The position numbers were made by a program, and so were the translations under genes. A DNA stretch of 64,000 nucleotides from Flagellimonas yonaguniensis (GTDB taxonomy: Bacteria > Bacteroidota > Bacteroidia > Flavobacteriales > Flavobacteriaceae). Positions 36,517-44,467 of the stretch are shown in pieces. The notes below the pieces were generated by a model. That model was given only the letters and a program-made list of their open reading frames with translations, was not told where the DNA came from and did no database searches. Every line of letters begins with the position of its first letter. Position 1 is the stretch's first letter. The stretch spans positions 434,001-498,000 of the forward strand of contig NZ_JARFVB010000001.1 of assembly GCF_029193885.1 (NCBI RefSeq), read 5' to 3'.

Positions 36517-38040
36517 CTATAAATCTTTGCTACAGACACTTGACAACCACTGCTTGGTCACTTTGGATTCCTCCTCCGAAGGTCTTCTGTTGCCTTTGCC
36601 CAAGCACTGTACCAATATGCGGAACTTTGGACTTATCTCGATTGTAATGACCCTGTTTCCATTCTTTTTCAGGGAGAAAATTGCCGAAGTGCCCGAGGCG
36701 CACCTTCCTGCATAGGTTCCCACACAATGACGCATAATCCGTCCTTCTTCATACAATTGTTTGCCGTTGGTCAGTTCCACAAAATCCCATGTATTGTCCT
36801 TCCCGTCCGTAAAGGTCCAATCCCAATAATGCCCCTCCCATTGGTATCCTATCCATGAGGGCAAGTATCGGGAGGCCAAATATTCCTCGCTGGCCGCGAG
36901 CACGTTATTTACCGTCCTCCCCTTCCATGTAAATTCCGCTTCATTACCATTACGAGTCGCTTCAGTATATCGATGAAGAGCCCAATCAATTATTAGGTTG
37001 CTTTCCTCGTCGCTTATTGACTCTCGGTTCCTAATCAACCATATCACCGTGTTTTTCCAAAATCTGTGATAAGGCTCATCGGACGTCCGTTCCGTCGGGT
37101 CAATCACCAGTGAACGACTGTACATTATGCGCATGAAGTCCTGTTGGTTCCCTCCCAACCTTCGTATTTCTGCATAGAGACATGATTCCATGGGGTAATC
37201 GGTGTTGGGTGCGTCTTTAAGAAAGTGCTGGAATTTATTGGAAATATTCCATCCAAAGTATTCTGACGCCTTCTTAAGACTTCCACCTTGTCCAATAATC
37301 AAGTACCAGCATATCCACTTGAAGGGAATGTAGTCTCTTCCAAAGCCGCCATTGTGATTTGGGAACCATTGTTCATTGAGAAAACTGGGCACATCGTATG
37401 CTGTGAAAAGGTGATCAAGGATGTGTGCTCCGCTTTCCGGTGTCCAAGATTCAGGACCTCTCAACCAAAAAGGGGACAACAAACTGCACCACTTTGCAAT
37501 AAACTCCCCATGTTCTGGGCCTACCGCCTTTCTGATTATTTCAATATTTGATAGATCACCAATCGCTTTTCGTAGGTATTCCACGGTCTTGTCCATAGTG
37601 TCTGGTAGATTATTTAAATCCTTAAAATAGGAGTGCAGTCTTTCCTCGATTTGGTTTCCCGGCACCAAAGTCTTTTGAAGTTCTTGTAGACGTGAATCCC
37701 AAGGCAGCATATCACCGATGTTTAACTTCTGAACCGTCCTTTCCTGGCTGATGACCTTCTCGTACACCCTTTGATAATTGTATTCGCAGATATCCTCTTG
37801 GCTTCCCATGCCAATGTCGCTATAATAGCAATCAACACAACAGTGGAAACCGGGAATATAACCATTCAAAGCGGCCAAAGGGTCCCTTAGGTTGTTCCAG
37901 TACATATCATGGACATGGCCTCCAGATTTGTCTAAATGGTATTGTTCCAGTTCTTGCTCCAAAGAAGTCTGGGAATTCTTCAATTCATAAAATCGTTGCC
38001 AACGCCAGTTGTGGGGTTTTTTGTAAAACTTACGGCCCAT
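36517..38040 (-). CDS. PcfJ-domain protein
   Basis: 507 residues from ATG 38040 (frame open from 38100). The C-terminal 170 residues carry the PcfJ signature: ELTNGKQLYEEGRIMRHCVG, YAGRCASGTSAIFSL and ITIEISPKFRILVQCLGKGN. PcfJ proteins occur on many conjugative and integrated elements and have no agreed function. The N-terminal part is helical, with two cysteines in HCCVDCYYSD. First gene of the minus-strand cargo run, 60 bp before the M48 gene. It may belong to the element backbone or to the cargo. Confidence 0.75.
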   Translation of the reverse strand: MGRKFYKKPHNWRWQRFYELKNSQTSLEQELEQYHLDKSGGHVHDMYWNNLRDPLAALNGYIPGFHCCVDCYYSDIGMGSQEDICEYNYQRVYEKVISQERTVQKLNIGDMLPWDSRLQELQKTLVPGNQIEERLHSYFKDLNNLPDTMDKTVEYLRKAIGDLSNIEIIRKAVGPEHGEFIAKWCSLLSPFWLRGPESWTPESGAHILDHLFTAYDVPSFLNEQWFPNHNGGFGRDYIPFKWICWYLIIGQGGSLKKASEYFGWNISNKFQHFLKDAPNTDYPMESCLYAEIRRLGGNQQDFMRIMYSRSLVIDPTERTSDEPYHRFWKNTVIWLIRNRESISDEESNLIIDWALHRYTEATRNGNEAEFTWKGRTVNNVLAASEEYLASRYLPSWIGYQWEGHYWDWTFTDGKDNTWDFVELTNGKQLYEEGRIMRHCVGTYAGRCASGTSAIFSLKKNGNRVITIEISPKFRILVQCLGKGNRRPSEEESKVTKQWLSSVCSKDL

Positions 38041-38654
38041 TTTGGAATGCTTTTGATTATCCTCTAGTAGTATATAACTAAAATAAGGGAATATCATCAT
38101 TAAAGTTTGTTTGTAAGCAGATTGAATGAAATTTATTGGTTTAACAGTTTTCTTAGCCGTATTTTAAATCCAGTGTTTAAAGGGATGGTTTGTTTTTTTG
38201 TTTTCATTGAGTTACCCGTTTTAATTGATATTCATGAGTATCACAATAAGAAAGAATTTTAGAACAGTTTTTCCCAGAAATGTTTAGCTTTCTATCAGAG
38301 GCATTAAAACTTGAAATAAACAAACACAAAAATCCACCTCTTCTATAGCACCAGTTTTCAACTTCTGCTAGTCTTAATTGTTGATAACCCCAATTTCTTC
38401 TATTCAACCACCTATTTGCCCATATTAAAAATAGCTTGATTTGGTATCAAATAAAACCAAATAAATCTAAGGATTCATCAATGCTATTTAATCTGAACTA
38501 TTTTGATGTAAAAAACAGTAAATCAGATATTTGTGAATAAAATATGTCGTCCAATCTTACTTTTCCCTAATCCTCTCTTTATCTTTATCCAAAGAATTCT
38601 TCAAAAGAAAACAAAAGCGCTTTTGTTCATTTTTAATCTATAAAAAGAAACAAA
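38041..38654. other. divergent non-coding control region
   Basis: 614 bp of A+T-rich DNA between the minus-strand cargo operon and the plus-strand mobilization genes. It holds two dyads: ATTTGG-N12-CCAAAT at 38439-38462, and an 18-bp perfect palindrome at 38610-38627. An open frame at 38204-38407 on the minus strand has no protein-like features. Promoters for both gene blocks should lie here. Confidence 0.5.
38610..38627. promoter_or_regulatory. 18-bp perfect palindrome upstream of the HTH gene
   Basis: AACAAAAGC followed by its exact complement GCTTTTGTT, 28 bp before the start of the excisionase-like gene. Position and symmetry suggest an operator for a dimeric regulator, perhaps the HTH protein itself. 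Confidence 0.5.
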
Positions 38655-38924
38655 ATGGACAATTTTTTGATACTCGAACGGCTCGACCGTTTGGAAAGGC
38701 TAATGATAGCCAACAAAGAGGTGCTCACATTTGATGAGGCCTGTGATTACACCGGCATATCAAGAAGCTATCTGTACAAGCTTACCGCTGCGGGGCATAT
38801 CCCGCACTCCAAGCCCAATGGAAAACTGATATTCTTTGAAAGGGAAAAGATAGTCAGTTGGTTGCTACAGAACCAACGTAAGCCATTGCCGGAAAGCGAT
38901 ACGATTGTGGATTCAAATCCTTAG
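38655..38924 (+). CDS. excisionase-like helix-turn-helix protein (AlpA/MerR type)
   Basis: 89-residue DNA-binding protein. LTFDEACDYTGISRSYLYKL is a winged HTH of the MerR/AlpA type, followed by the wing AGHIPHSKPNGKLIFFEREK, the standard form of helix_turn_helix_17 excisionase proteins on Bacteroidetes elements. It may act as excision factor, or regulate the mobilization genes that start 75 bp downstream. Confidence 0.87.
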   Translation: MDNFLILERLDRLERLMIANKEVLTFDEACDYTGISRSYLYKLTAAGHIPHSKPNGKLIFFEREKIVSWLLQNQRKPLPESDTIVDSNP

Positions 38925-38999
38925 CCACGGAATCATTTTTAAATTATTTGTGGATTCACCAAAAGTGGAAGTAATCACAAAATTCCAAAAAGCACCAAT

Positions 39000-40205
39000 A
39001 TGGAAACAGTACCATACATAAGGGTCGGGACCACTTTTTACAAGTTGGTCAGGGTTCCGACCATTTCCGGACATTTCAACGAGCAGCTGGTCCCTTGGAA
39101 CGAGCATATCATCAAGCAGGACCATGGCAAGGACTATCTGGGCAAGGTGCCCAAATATGATGGGTTCGCCTGTATTCCCTGCCATGTGGATTTTAAAAAG
39201 GAGCACCATGGTTTCTACAACACCTATTCCCCATTGTCGCACCAACCGAAAGAGGGAAGCATCAAAAGGACACGGGCCTTTTTGGGGCATATCTTCGGCA
39301 ACCAGCTGGAGCTGGGATTGGACTATCTGAAACTCCTGTACCAAAGACCGGTGCAGGTGCTCCCCATCCTCTGTCTGGTCTCCACGGAAAGGAACACCGG
39401 GAAAAGCACGTTCCTCAAATGGCTCAAGGAAATCTTTGGAAACAACCTTACCTATCTGACCAATGACAGCTTTGCAAGCCAATTCAATGCGGACTGGGCC
39501 AACAAGCTGCTGATATGCGTTGACGAGGTATTGTTCAACAAAGAGGAGCTTACTGAGCGCATCAAATATCTGAGCACCACCAACCGGAACAAACTGGAGG
39601 CCAAGGGAAAGGACAAACGGGAAGTGGAGTTCTTCGGGAAGTTCATCCTCTGTAGTAATAACGAGGACAGTTTTATCAAGATCGATGCCCATGAGACCAG
39701 GTTCTGGGTTAGGAAGATTCCTTCACTTAAAAGGGAGGACACCGATTTCTTGGACCAGTTGTCCAAGGAAGTGCCCGCTTTTTTGGATTTCCTGTCAAAA
39801 AGGGAATACAGCACAAAACAAAGAACCCGAATGTGGTTCACGCCCAAACAGGTTTATACCACAGCACTGAAGAAACTGGTGAACAATAACCGGAACAGGG
39901 TGGAGAAGGAACTGGCCAGCCTATTGCTCAGTGCCATGGAAAAGTTCGAGATGGACTATGTGGACCTTTGTCCCATCGATGCCCTGCACATGCTCAACCG
40001 CACACGGGTCAAGACCGACCTTACCCAACTGAGGCGGTTGCTGAAAAATGATTGGAAACTGGACAACCAGCCCAATTCCAATAAGTACCAAAAGATTACC
40101 ATCTGGAACACCGGTGAGATCAACATCGAGGACGCCAAGGGAAGGTACTTTACCATAAAAAAGAATTTTTTGGTCCAAAATTTTGATGATTTGATGACAG
40201 ATTGA
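39000..40205 (+). CDS. replication helicase/primase-polymerase-associated ATPase of the element
   Basis: 401 residues resembling the SF3-like (DUF5906/VirE-type) helicases on mobile elements. Walker A STERNTGKST (about 129-138), Walker B KLLICVDEVLF, and sensor-like KFILCSNNEDSF are present. CIPCHVDF near residue 60 is a possible metal site. C-terminal segment from about 320 may be a winged helix. Together with the primase gene it would replicate the excised circle. Sampled sequence here is about half G+C, higher than the flanking chromosome. Confidence 0.8.
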   Translation: METVPYIRVGTTFYKLVRVPTISGHFNEQLVPWNEHIIKQDHGKDYLGKVPKYDGFACIPCHVDFKKEHHGFYNTYSPLSHQPKEGSIKRTRAFLGHIFGNQLELGLDYLKLLYQRPVQVLPILCLVSTERNTGKSTFLKWLKEIFGNNLTYLTNDSFASQFNADWANKLLICVDEVLFNKEELTERIKYLSTTNRNKLEAKGKDKREVEFFGKFILCSNNEDSFIKIDAHETRFWVRKIPSLKREDTDFLDQLSKEVPAFLDFLSKREYSTKQRTRMWFTPKQVYTTALKKLVNNNRNRVEKELASLLLSAMEKFEMDYVDLCPIDALHMLNRTRVKTDLTQLRRLLKNDWKLDNQPNSNKYQKITIWNTGEINIEDAKGRYFTIKKNFLVQNFDDLMTD

Positions 40206-40380
40206 TATAAGCCCAGTGTTTATAAGGGTTCAGGCTGTCATCACTTTTTCATCATTCTGTCATCAAAATAAAAAATGATGACAGGGACAATGAAGAAAAA
40301 AACAAAAGTGATGAAACGATGACAAAGTGATGACGGGGGAACAACCAGTATTTACAGGGTCTCCCAGAGATTTGTCATCA
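40192..40380. repeat. iteron-like cluster of TGATGACA in both orientations
   Basis: Exact TGATGACA at 40192-40199 and 40276-40283; its reverse complement TGTCATCA at 40236-40243, 40258-40265 and 40373-40380; single-mismatch copies at 40317-40324 and 40328-40335. Seven copies fall within 190 bp, between the helicase and primase genes. This is where a replication origin of the excised element would be expected. Confidence 0.6.
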
Positions 40381-40410
40381 AATCATCAAAAATCGATTAA
40401 AAACAGAACC

Positions 40411-41313
40411 ATGAAAGAAAAGAGAATGGACTGCGAAAAAGCCCGCAACATTGACATCGTTTCCTCGCTGGCCAAGTCGGGGCACTTTCCAGTCCGGAAA
40501 ACGGAAAAAGAAGCTTGGTTCCTCAGCCCGTTCCGGAGCGAGACCCAAGCCTCTTTCAAGGTATCATTGAAGAAAAACTATTGGATAGACTTCGGGACCT
40601 TCGAAGGGGGCAGTACCATAGACCTGGTCATGAAAATGGAGAACTGTTCCGTAAGGGAGGCATTGGAGCGTTTGTCCGGAAATATGGACCATTTTTCTTT
40701 TCACCGGCGGCCGAATCCAACCAAAACTGAACATAAGGCCAATCCTATTGAAATCATCGAGGTAAAGGAAATCGAACACCGGGCCCTACAAAACTATCTG
40801 AGCTCCAGAAAGATCTCGACCAAGACCGCAAGAAAACTTTGCAAGGAAATCCATTATCGAATAGGTGGTCGAAAATACTTTGCCATCGGACTCAGGAACA
40901 GGTCGGGAGGCTGGGAGCTGCGAAACAGATATTGGAAAGGGTCCACATCGCCAAAGGATGTTTCGATGATCGGGAAGAGATTCAAGAAATTGGCCATTAC
41001 AGAAGGTGTGTTCGATATGCTTACCCTATTGGAGCTGATGCCAGAAATCGGGAACGGCCATGACCTTTTGATATTGAACACCACGGCCTTTGTAAAACGG
41101 ATGACCACAGAGATAGGGGAATATGAAAATGTGGAGCTGTTTCTTGATAGGGACAAAACGGGACTGGGGATGACGGAACTGTTATTGGAAAAGTGCCCGA
41201 ACAGCAGGGATATGTCATTTCTCTATGAGGATTTTAAGGACATGAACGAATGGAAGGTAAAAAGCGCGAAGGATGAAGTTCGGCAACGAATTCAAGATGT
41301 GTCATTGTCATGA
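40411..41313 (+). CDS. CHC2/Toprim-type DNA primase of the element
   Basis: 300 residues from ATG 40411 (the frame is open from 40327, but the iteron region occupies the start). The N-terminal segment FPVRKTEKEAWFLSPFRSET and WIDFGTFEGGSTIDLV matches the CHC2 zinc-finger fold of DnaG, with the zinc residues degenerate. The Toprim part is visible as LAITEGVFDMLTLLEL (Glu) and VELFLDRDKTG (DxD). These are typical for small primases on Bacteroidetes mobile elements. The stop codon lies inside a TTGTCATGACAA palindrome. Confidence 0.85.
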   Translation: MKEKRMDCEKARNIDIVSSLAKSGHFPVRKTEKEAWFLSPFRSETQASFKVSLKKNYWIDFGTFEGGSTIDLVMKMENCSVREALERLSGNMDHFSFHRRPNPTKTEHKANPIEIIEVKEIEHRALQNYLSSRKISTKTARKLCKEIHYRIGGRKYFAIGLRNRSGGWELRNRYWKGSTSPKDVSMIGKRFKKLAITEGVFDMLTLLELMPEIGNGHDLLILNTTAFVKRMTTEIGEYENVELFLDRDKTGLGMTELLLEKCPNSRDMSFLYEDFKDMNEWKVKSAKDEVRQRIQDVSLS

Positions 41314-41347
41314 CAAATCTTGCTTTTGCTCCCGAAGGTCGCAAAAG
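41305..41347. other. candidate oriT: palindromes upstream of mobC
   Basis: TTGTCATGACAA (41305-41316) is a perfect 12-bp palindrome. CTTTTGC (41323-41329) pairs with GCAAAAG (41341-41347). Relaxase nicking sites usually lie next to such inverted repeats, just ahead of the mob genes. No nick site was identified. Confidence 0.35.
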
Positions 41348-41358
41348 ATGATGGAAAA

Positions 41359-41655
41359 ATGAAGAAAGAGTTCGTCCAGTTCCGGTGCTCGGTCTACGAG
41401 AAGAAACTGCTGAAGATCAAGGCCCGGAAGAGCGGTCTTTCCCTCAGTGAGTACTGCCGCCGTGCGGCCTTCGAAGACCGGATAGTGGAGCGGATGACGG
41501 ACGAACAGATAGAGGCCTATAAACTATTGGTCAAATACCAGCGGAACTTCAAATTAATCACGAACATGTTCCGGAAGCGGAACCCCAAGTTGGCAGAGGA
41601 AACTGCTCAACTGGCCAAAGAGATACGACAACACCTTTTAAATTTTAAGAAATGA
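41359..41655 (+). CDS. mobC: MobC-family relaxosome protein
   Basis: 98 residues from ATG 41359. A ribbon-helix-helix type N-terminus (EFVQFRCSVYEKKLLKIKAR, SGLSLSEYCRRAAFEDRIVE) matches bacterial mobilization protein MobC, which binds oriT and helps the relaxase nick. The 4-bp overlap with the relaxase gene (41652-41655) confirms the pairing. Confidence 0.88.
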   Translation: MKKEFVQFRCSVYEKKLLKIKARKSGLSLSEYCRRAAFEDRIVERMTDEQIEAYKLLVKYQRNFKLITNMFRKRNPKLAEETAQLAKEIRQHLLNFKK

Positions 41656-42521
41656 TTGGCATGGGCAAATCCATATCGCACACTGCAGCCTCGATGAGCT
41701 ATGGGATGAACCAGGAGAAAGGATCGGAGATTGTCCACAGCCAATATCTGGCCGGGGAGACCCCTCGGGAGATTACCGAGGAGTTCAAGGTCATCCAAGA
41801 GCAGAACGAACTGTGCCGGAAGAACACGCTGAGCTTTGTGCTGAGTCCCACCATTGAGGACGGGAGGAAACTGGAAAGGGAACAGCTCAAGGAAATGACC
41901 GAAAGGTTCCTTAAGGAAATGAACCTCAAGCAGCATCAGGCCGTTGCCTTTGTCCATAGGGACAAGGAACATGTGCATGTCCACCTGTATGCCAACCGGA
42001 TAAACTTTCAGGGGAAGGCCTATAACGACAGTTTTATCGGGAAGCGTAGCCAACAAGTAGCGGAGCGGGTGGCCAAACAAATGGACCTGACCACGGTAAG
42101 GGAGGTACAGCAGGAAAAACTCTACCGGATGCAACATGTCCGCTCTGAAATACAGAAGATCCATGAAAAGGTCATGGCCAGAGAGCGGCCAAGGGACTTT
42201 GACCAGTACATCAAGTCCATGGAGCAGAACAATGTAAAGGTCATCCCGAGCATCAACAGGCAGAACCAATTGCAGGGTTTCCGTTTTGAGCATAAGGGAA
42301 CCAATCTCAAGGGAAGCGAGGTGCACCGGTCCATGTCCTTGGGCCGGATTGCCCGTCAAATGAACTTTGAAAGGAACATGGCACAACGAATCGCCAAGGA
42401 CAAGAGCATGCAGCTTTTGGGCAGGACAGTGAATATCCCGACAAGTTTGACTCAGACCATCATAAAGAAAACCATAAAATTGGCCATAAAAGTGGTCAGG
42501 GACACTGGAATAGGAATCTAA
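41652..42521 (+). CDS. relaxase/mobilization nuclease (MobA/VirD2 family)
   Basis: 289 residues. Begins MIGMGKSISHTAASMSYGMN, the conserved start of Bacteroidetes relaxases. The metal-binding histidines are in HVHVHLYANR (His107, 109, 111). The catalytic Tyr is probably among the N-terminal residues (SYGM or QYL). It would nick oriT and lead the strand in transfer. Length is short compared with relaxases that carry a helicase. Next gene follows after 10 bp. Confidence 0.92.
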   Translation: MIGMGKSISHTAASMSYGMNQEKGSEIVHSQYLAGETPREITEEFKVIQEQNELCRKNTLSFVLSPTIEDGRKLEREQLKEMTERFLKEMNLKQHQAVAFVHRDKEHVHVHLYANRINFQGKAYNDSFIGKRSQQVAERVAKQMDLTTVREVQQEKLYRMQHVRSEIQKIHEKVMARERPRDFDQYIKSMEQNNVKVIPSINRQNQLQGFRFEHKGTNLKGSEVHRSMSLGRIARQMNFERNMAQRIAKDKSMQLLGRTVNIPTSLTQTIIKKTIKLAIKVVRDTGIGI

Positions 42522-42531
42522 ATACAACAAC

Positions 42532-42987
42532 ATGGCAAAACTGGATGAAATAGCGGAACTGTTGACCGAGGAGATCAACGGCTTTGAGAAGAGCATCGGC
42601 CGATTGGAAAAGATTAATGAGGATTTCAAAAACCTTCCACTAAGGCCAGATACCAGCGAATTAAATGCGCTTCTAAAAGAGTATGGCAACAACCAAAATA
42701 ACAATATTCAGGAACAACAAAGACTGATGGAAAGGATTCTTCATAAAGTAGAGCGGTCCGTTCTCTTGCCCAGTTGGGCCATAAAACTTACTTGGGGGTT
42801 GTTGGTCACTGTCCTGTTGGTCCTTGGTTTTTCCATCTATCAGGTATCAAGGATTTCCAAGAAAGAAGAAGTTGCATATACCAAAGGACGGGATAGTGCC
42901 GTGGAACATTACGGGACGTTCCTTGATGGGAGCCCAGAGGCAAAGGAACTCTACCAAAAATGGCTGGAGGATAATGGCAAAAAGTAG
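42532..42987 (+). CDS. membrane protein of the mobilization operon
   Basis: 151 residues: a helical/coiled-coil N-terminus (ELLTEEINGFEKSIGRLEKI), one membrane helix (LTWGLLVTVLLVLGFSIYQV, about 87-106) and a short C-terminal domain. Similar proteins follow relaxases on other Bacteroidetes elements, with no known function. Could link the relaxosome to the membrane. Confidence 0.72.
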   Translation: MAKLDEIAELLTEEINGFEKSIGRLEKINEDFKNLPLRPDTSELNALLKEYGNNQNNNIQEQQRLMERILHKVERSVLLPSWAIKLTWGLLVTVLLVLGFSIYQVSRISKKEEVAYTKGRDSAVEHYGTFLDGSPEAKELYQKWLEDNGKK

Positions 42988-43000
42988 GACAGCGCCCTAT

Positions 43001-43046
43001 CCTATTTTTGTTCAACGCTTATCTTCCCGAACGCTGCAAAAATAGG
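43001..43046. repeat. inverted repeat CCTATTTTTG / CAAAAATAGG
   Basis: Perfect 10-bp arms (43001-43010 and 43037-43046) with a 26-bp loop between the converging mobilization and integrase genes. A terminator or a recombination/transfer site are both possible. Confidence 0.4.
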
Positions 43047-43102
43047 CCAGGAACCATGCGCTGAAGTTTTGAGTAAGGATTTGGGACTAGGAAGGGTTAA
43101 GG

Positions 43103-44320
43103 CTACAGTTTAACCAACTTCTGATTATAATTGTCTAGTATATTATTCGGTAGGGACTTCAGATATATTTGAGTAGTTGATAGTCGATTATGGCCAAGCA
43201 TTGAAGAAATAGCTTGTAAGGGAACGTCCTGCAGCATAGCTTGGGTTGCAAAACTATGACGAGATACATATGAAGTCAACCGCTGTTCTATCTTGCATTT
43301 TATTGCAATTTCTTTAAGTCCTTTATTATATCTCTTCCGTGCCCATAAGACGTCTTTATATTGAAGTTCAAATGTGGCTCTTTTAATTATTGGAAATATA
43401 AACTCAGACCTCTCTTTATCCCTAAGATAAAACGAGAGGATTTCCTTTAACTGAGGCGTAATGTTAATATCATACGGTTTTGATGTTTTTTTTCTTTGGA
43501 ATTTAATTCGGTTGTCAATGATATTTTGAACCCTTAAAAAAGCCAAGTCCATAAAGGAAATACCATAAAGCATGTAAGAGGCAAGGAAATAATTTCTATA
43601 GTGAAACAGACTATCCGTTTCTTCTAGTTTTAAAAGCATAATTGATTTGATGCTTTTAATGTCCAGCGCTCTTTTTTCTGTAGGAGTAGTTTTAATCCTA
43701 TAATGTGTAAAAGGATAAGCATCTCTAGAAACAACATCAGACTTAATGGCCTTGTTAAAGACAGCTTTGATTGTTCTCATATACGTCGATAGGCTGTTAA
43801 CAGAATTGCCTTTGGAAAAGTGCCAGTTCTCAAATCTTTTGAGAAAATCATAATTGATTTCATTGAATTTGATATCATTTCCATTAGCGAATTTCTCCAA
43901 CACCTTAATTACCGCGTAATATGTGTTTGCATTACCATAACGTTCAGCTGCTTTTAACTCTTCGACAATATCCTCGCTAAACTGAAAAAATGAATCTAAT
44001 GATGCGGTTTTTACAATTTTCTTCTTAAGCTGCAAAATGGATAAAAAGTTGAGCTCGTCCTTTTCGTTCAGGTCATTAATTATGTCGACCGCTCTCGTCT
44101 TTTCTTTTAAGAGTTGATTATTTAGTTTACTAACTGATGAAGTGCCTTTGAACGCTCTCTTAACTTTCTCATTTTTATTATCCCAAAATTCCTTTTTTAT
44201 AGATAGACCTAAGCTTATGGAAGTTGTTTTTCGAAAATGAGTTAATCGCAAAATTATAGGGTAGGAGGCATCTTTTTTCTTCCTACGCGTATCCAAAGAG
44301 AGTTTTATATTGGTATTCAT
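43103..44320 (-). CDS. tyrosine recombinase/integrase (phage-integrase SAM-like, IntDOT type)
   Basis: 405 residues from ATG 44320. The frame is open to 44527, but that extension only reads through the arm sites and tRNA repeat. An SAM-like core-binding domain precedes the catalytic domain. Visible are ASYMLYGISFMDLAFLR (box I, in which Tyr stands where Arg is usual, as in other Bacteroidetes integrases that lack canonical Arg I), SYVSRHSFATQAM and LGHNRLSTTQIYLKSL with the nucleophile Tyr. It catalyses integration into tRNA-Ala and probably excision. Confidence 0.92.
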   Translation of the reverse strand: MNTNIKLSLDTRRKKKDASYPIILRLTHFRKTTSISLGLSIKKEFWDNKNEKVKRAFKGTSSVSKLNNQLLKEKTRAVDIINDLNEKDELNFLSILQLKKKIVKTASLDSFFQFSEDIVEELKAAERYGNANTYYAVIKVLEKFANGNDIKFNEINYDFLKRFENWHFSKGNSVNSLSTYMRTIKAVFNKAIKSDVVSRDAYPFTHYRIKTTPTEKRALDIKSIKSIMLLKLEETDSLFHYRNYFLASYMLYGISFMDLAFLRVQNIIDNRIKFQRKKTSKPYDINITPQLKEILSFYLRDKERSEFIFPIIKRATFELQYKDVLWARKRYNKGLKEIAIKCKIEQRLTSYVSRHSFATQAMLQDVPLQAISSMLGHNRLSTTQIYLKSLPNNILDNYNQKLVKL

Positions 44321-44326
44321 CCTAAT

Positions 44327-44334
44327 CAAAGATA
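44327..44334 (-). promoter_or_regulatory. -7 element TATCTTTG of the integrase gene
   Basis: Exact TAnnTTTG on the minus strand, ending 6 bp before ATG 44320, so the mRNA would be almost leaderless. The arm-type repeat lies immediately upstream (44340-44362), so integrase binding could repress its own gene. Confidence 0.5.
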
Positions 44335-44339
44335 AAAAA

Positions 44340-44362
44340 ATTTGCACGCAATTTGCACGCAA
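44340..44362 (+). repeat. right arm-type repeat (two TTTGCACGCAA units)
   Basis: Same 23 bp as 21774-21796 in the same orientation, 105 bp inside attR. Confidence 0.7.
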
Positions 44363-44467
44363 ATAGATGGTTTTAATTGAAATCAAATAAACACAAAATT
44401 TTTTAAAACACTGAAAAACAAATGAATATGTATTTTTTTGATTCGATATAGTATAGTAATCCTCTTT

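Noticed and set aside
38204-38407. 67-codon minus-strand frame in the control region
   Set aside because: No recognisable start signal, motif or neighbour coupling; lies in A+T-rich non-coding DNA.
38913-39692. 259-codon minus-strand frame
   Set aside because: Antisense to the helicase gene with its intact Walker motifs; long only because of the high G+C content here.
40192-40380. CRISPR or satellite repeat
   Set aside because: Repeat units are 8 bp, in both orientations and unevenly spaced, which fits iterons rather than an array.
41607-42704. 365-codon minus-strand frame
   Set aside because: Antisense to the relaxase with its HxHxH motif; a high-G+C shadow frame.
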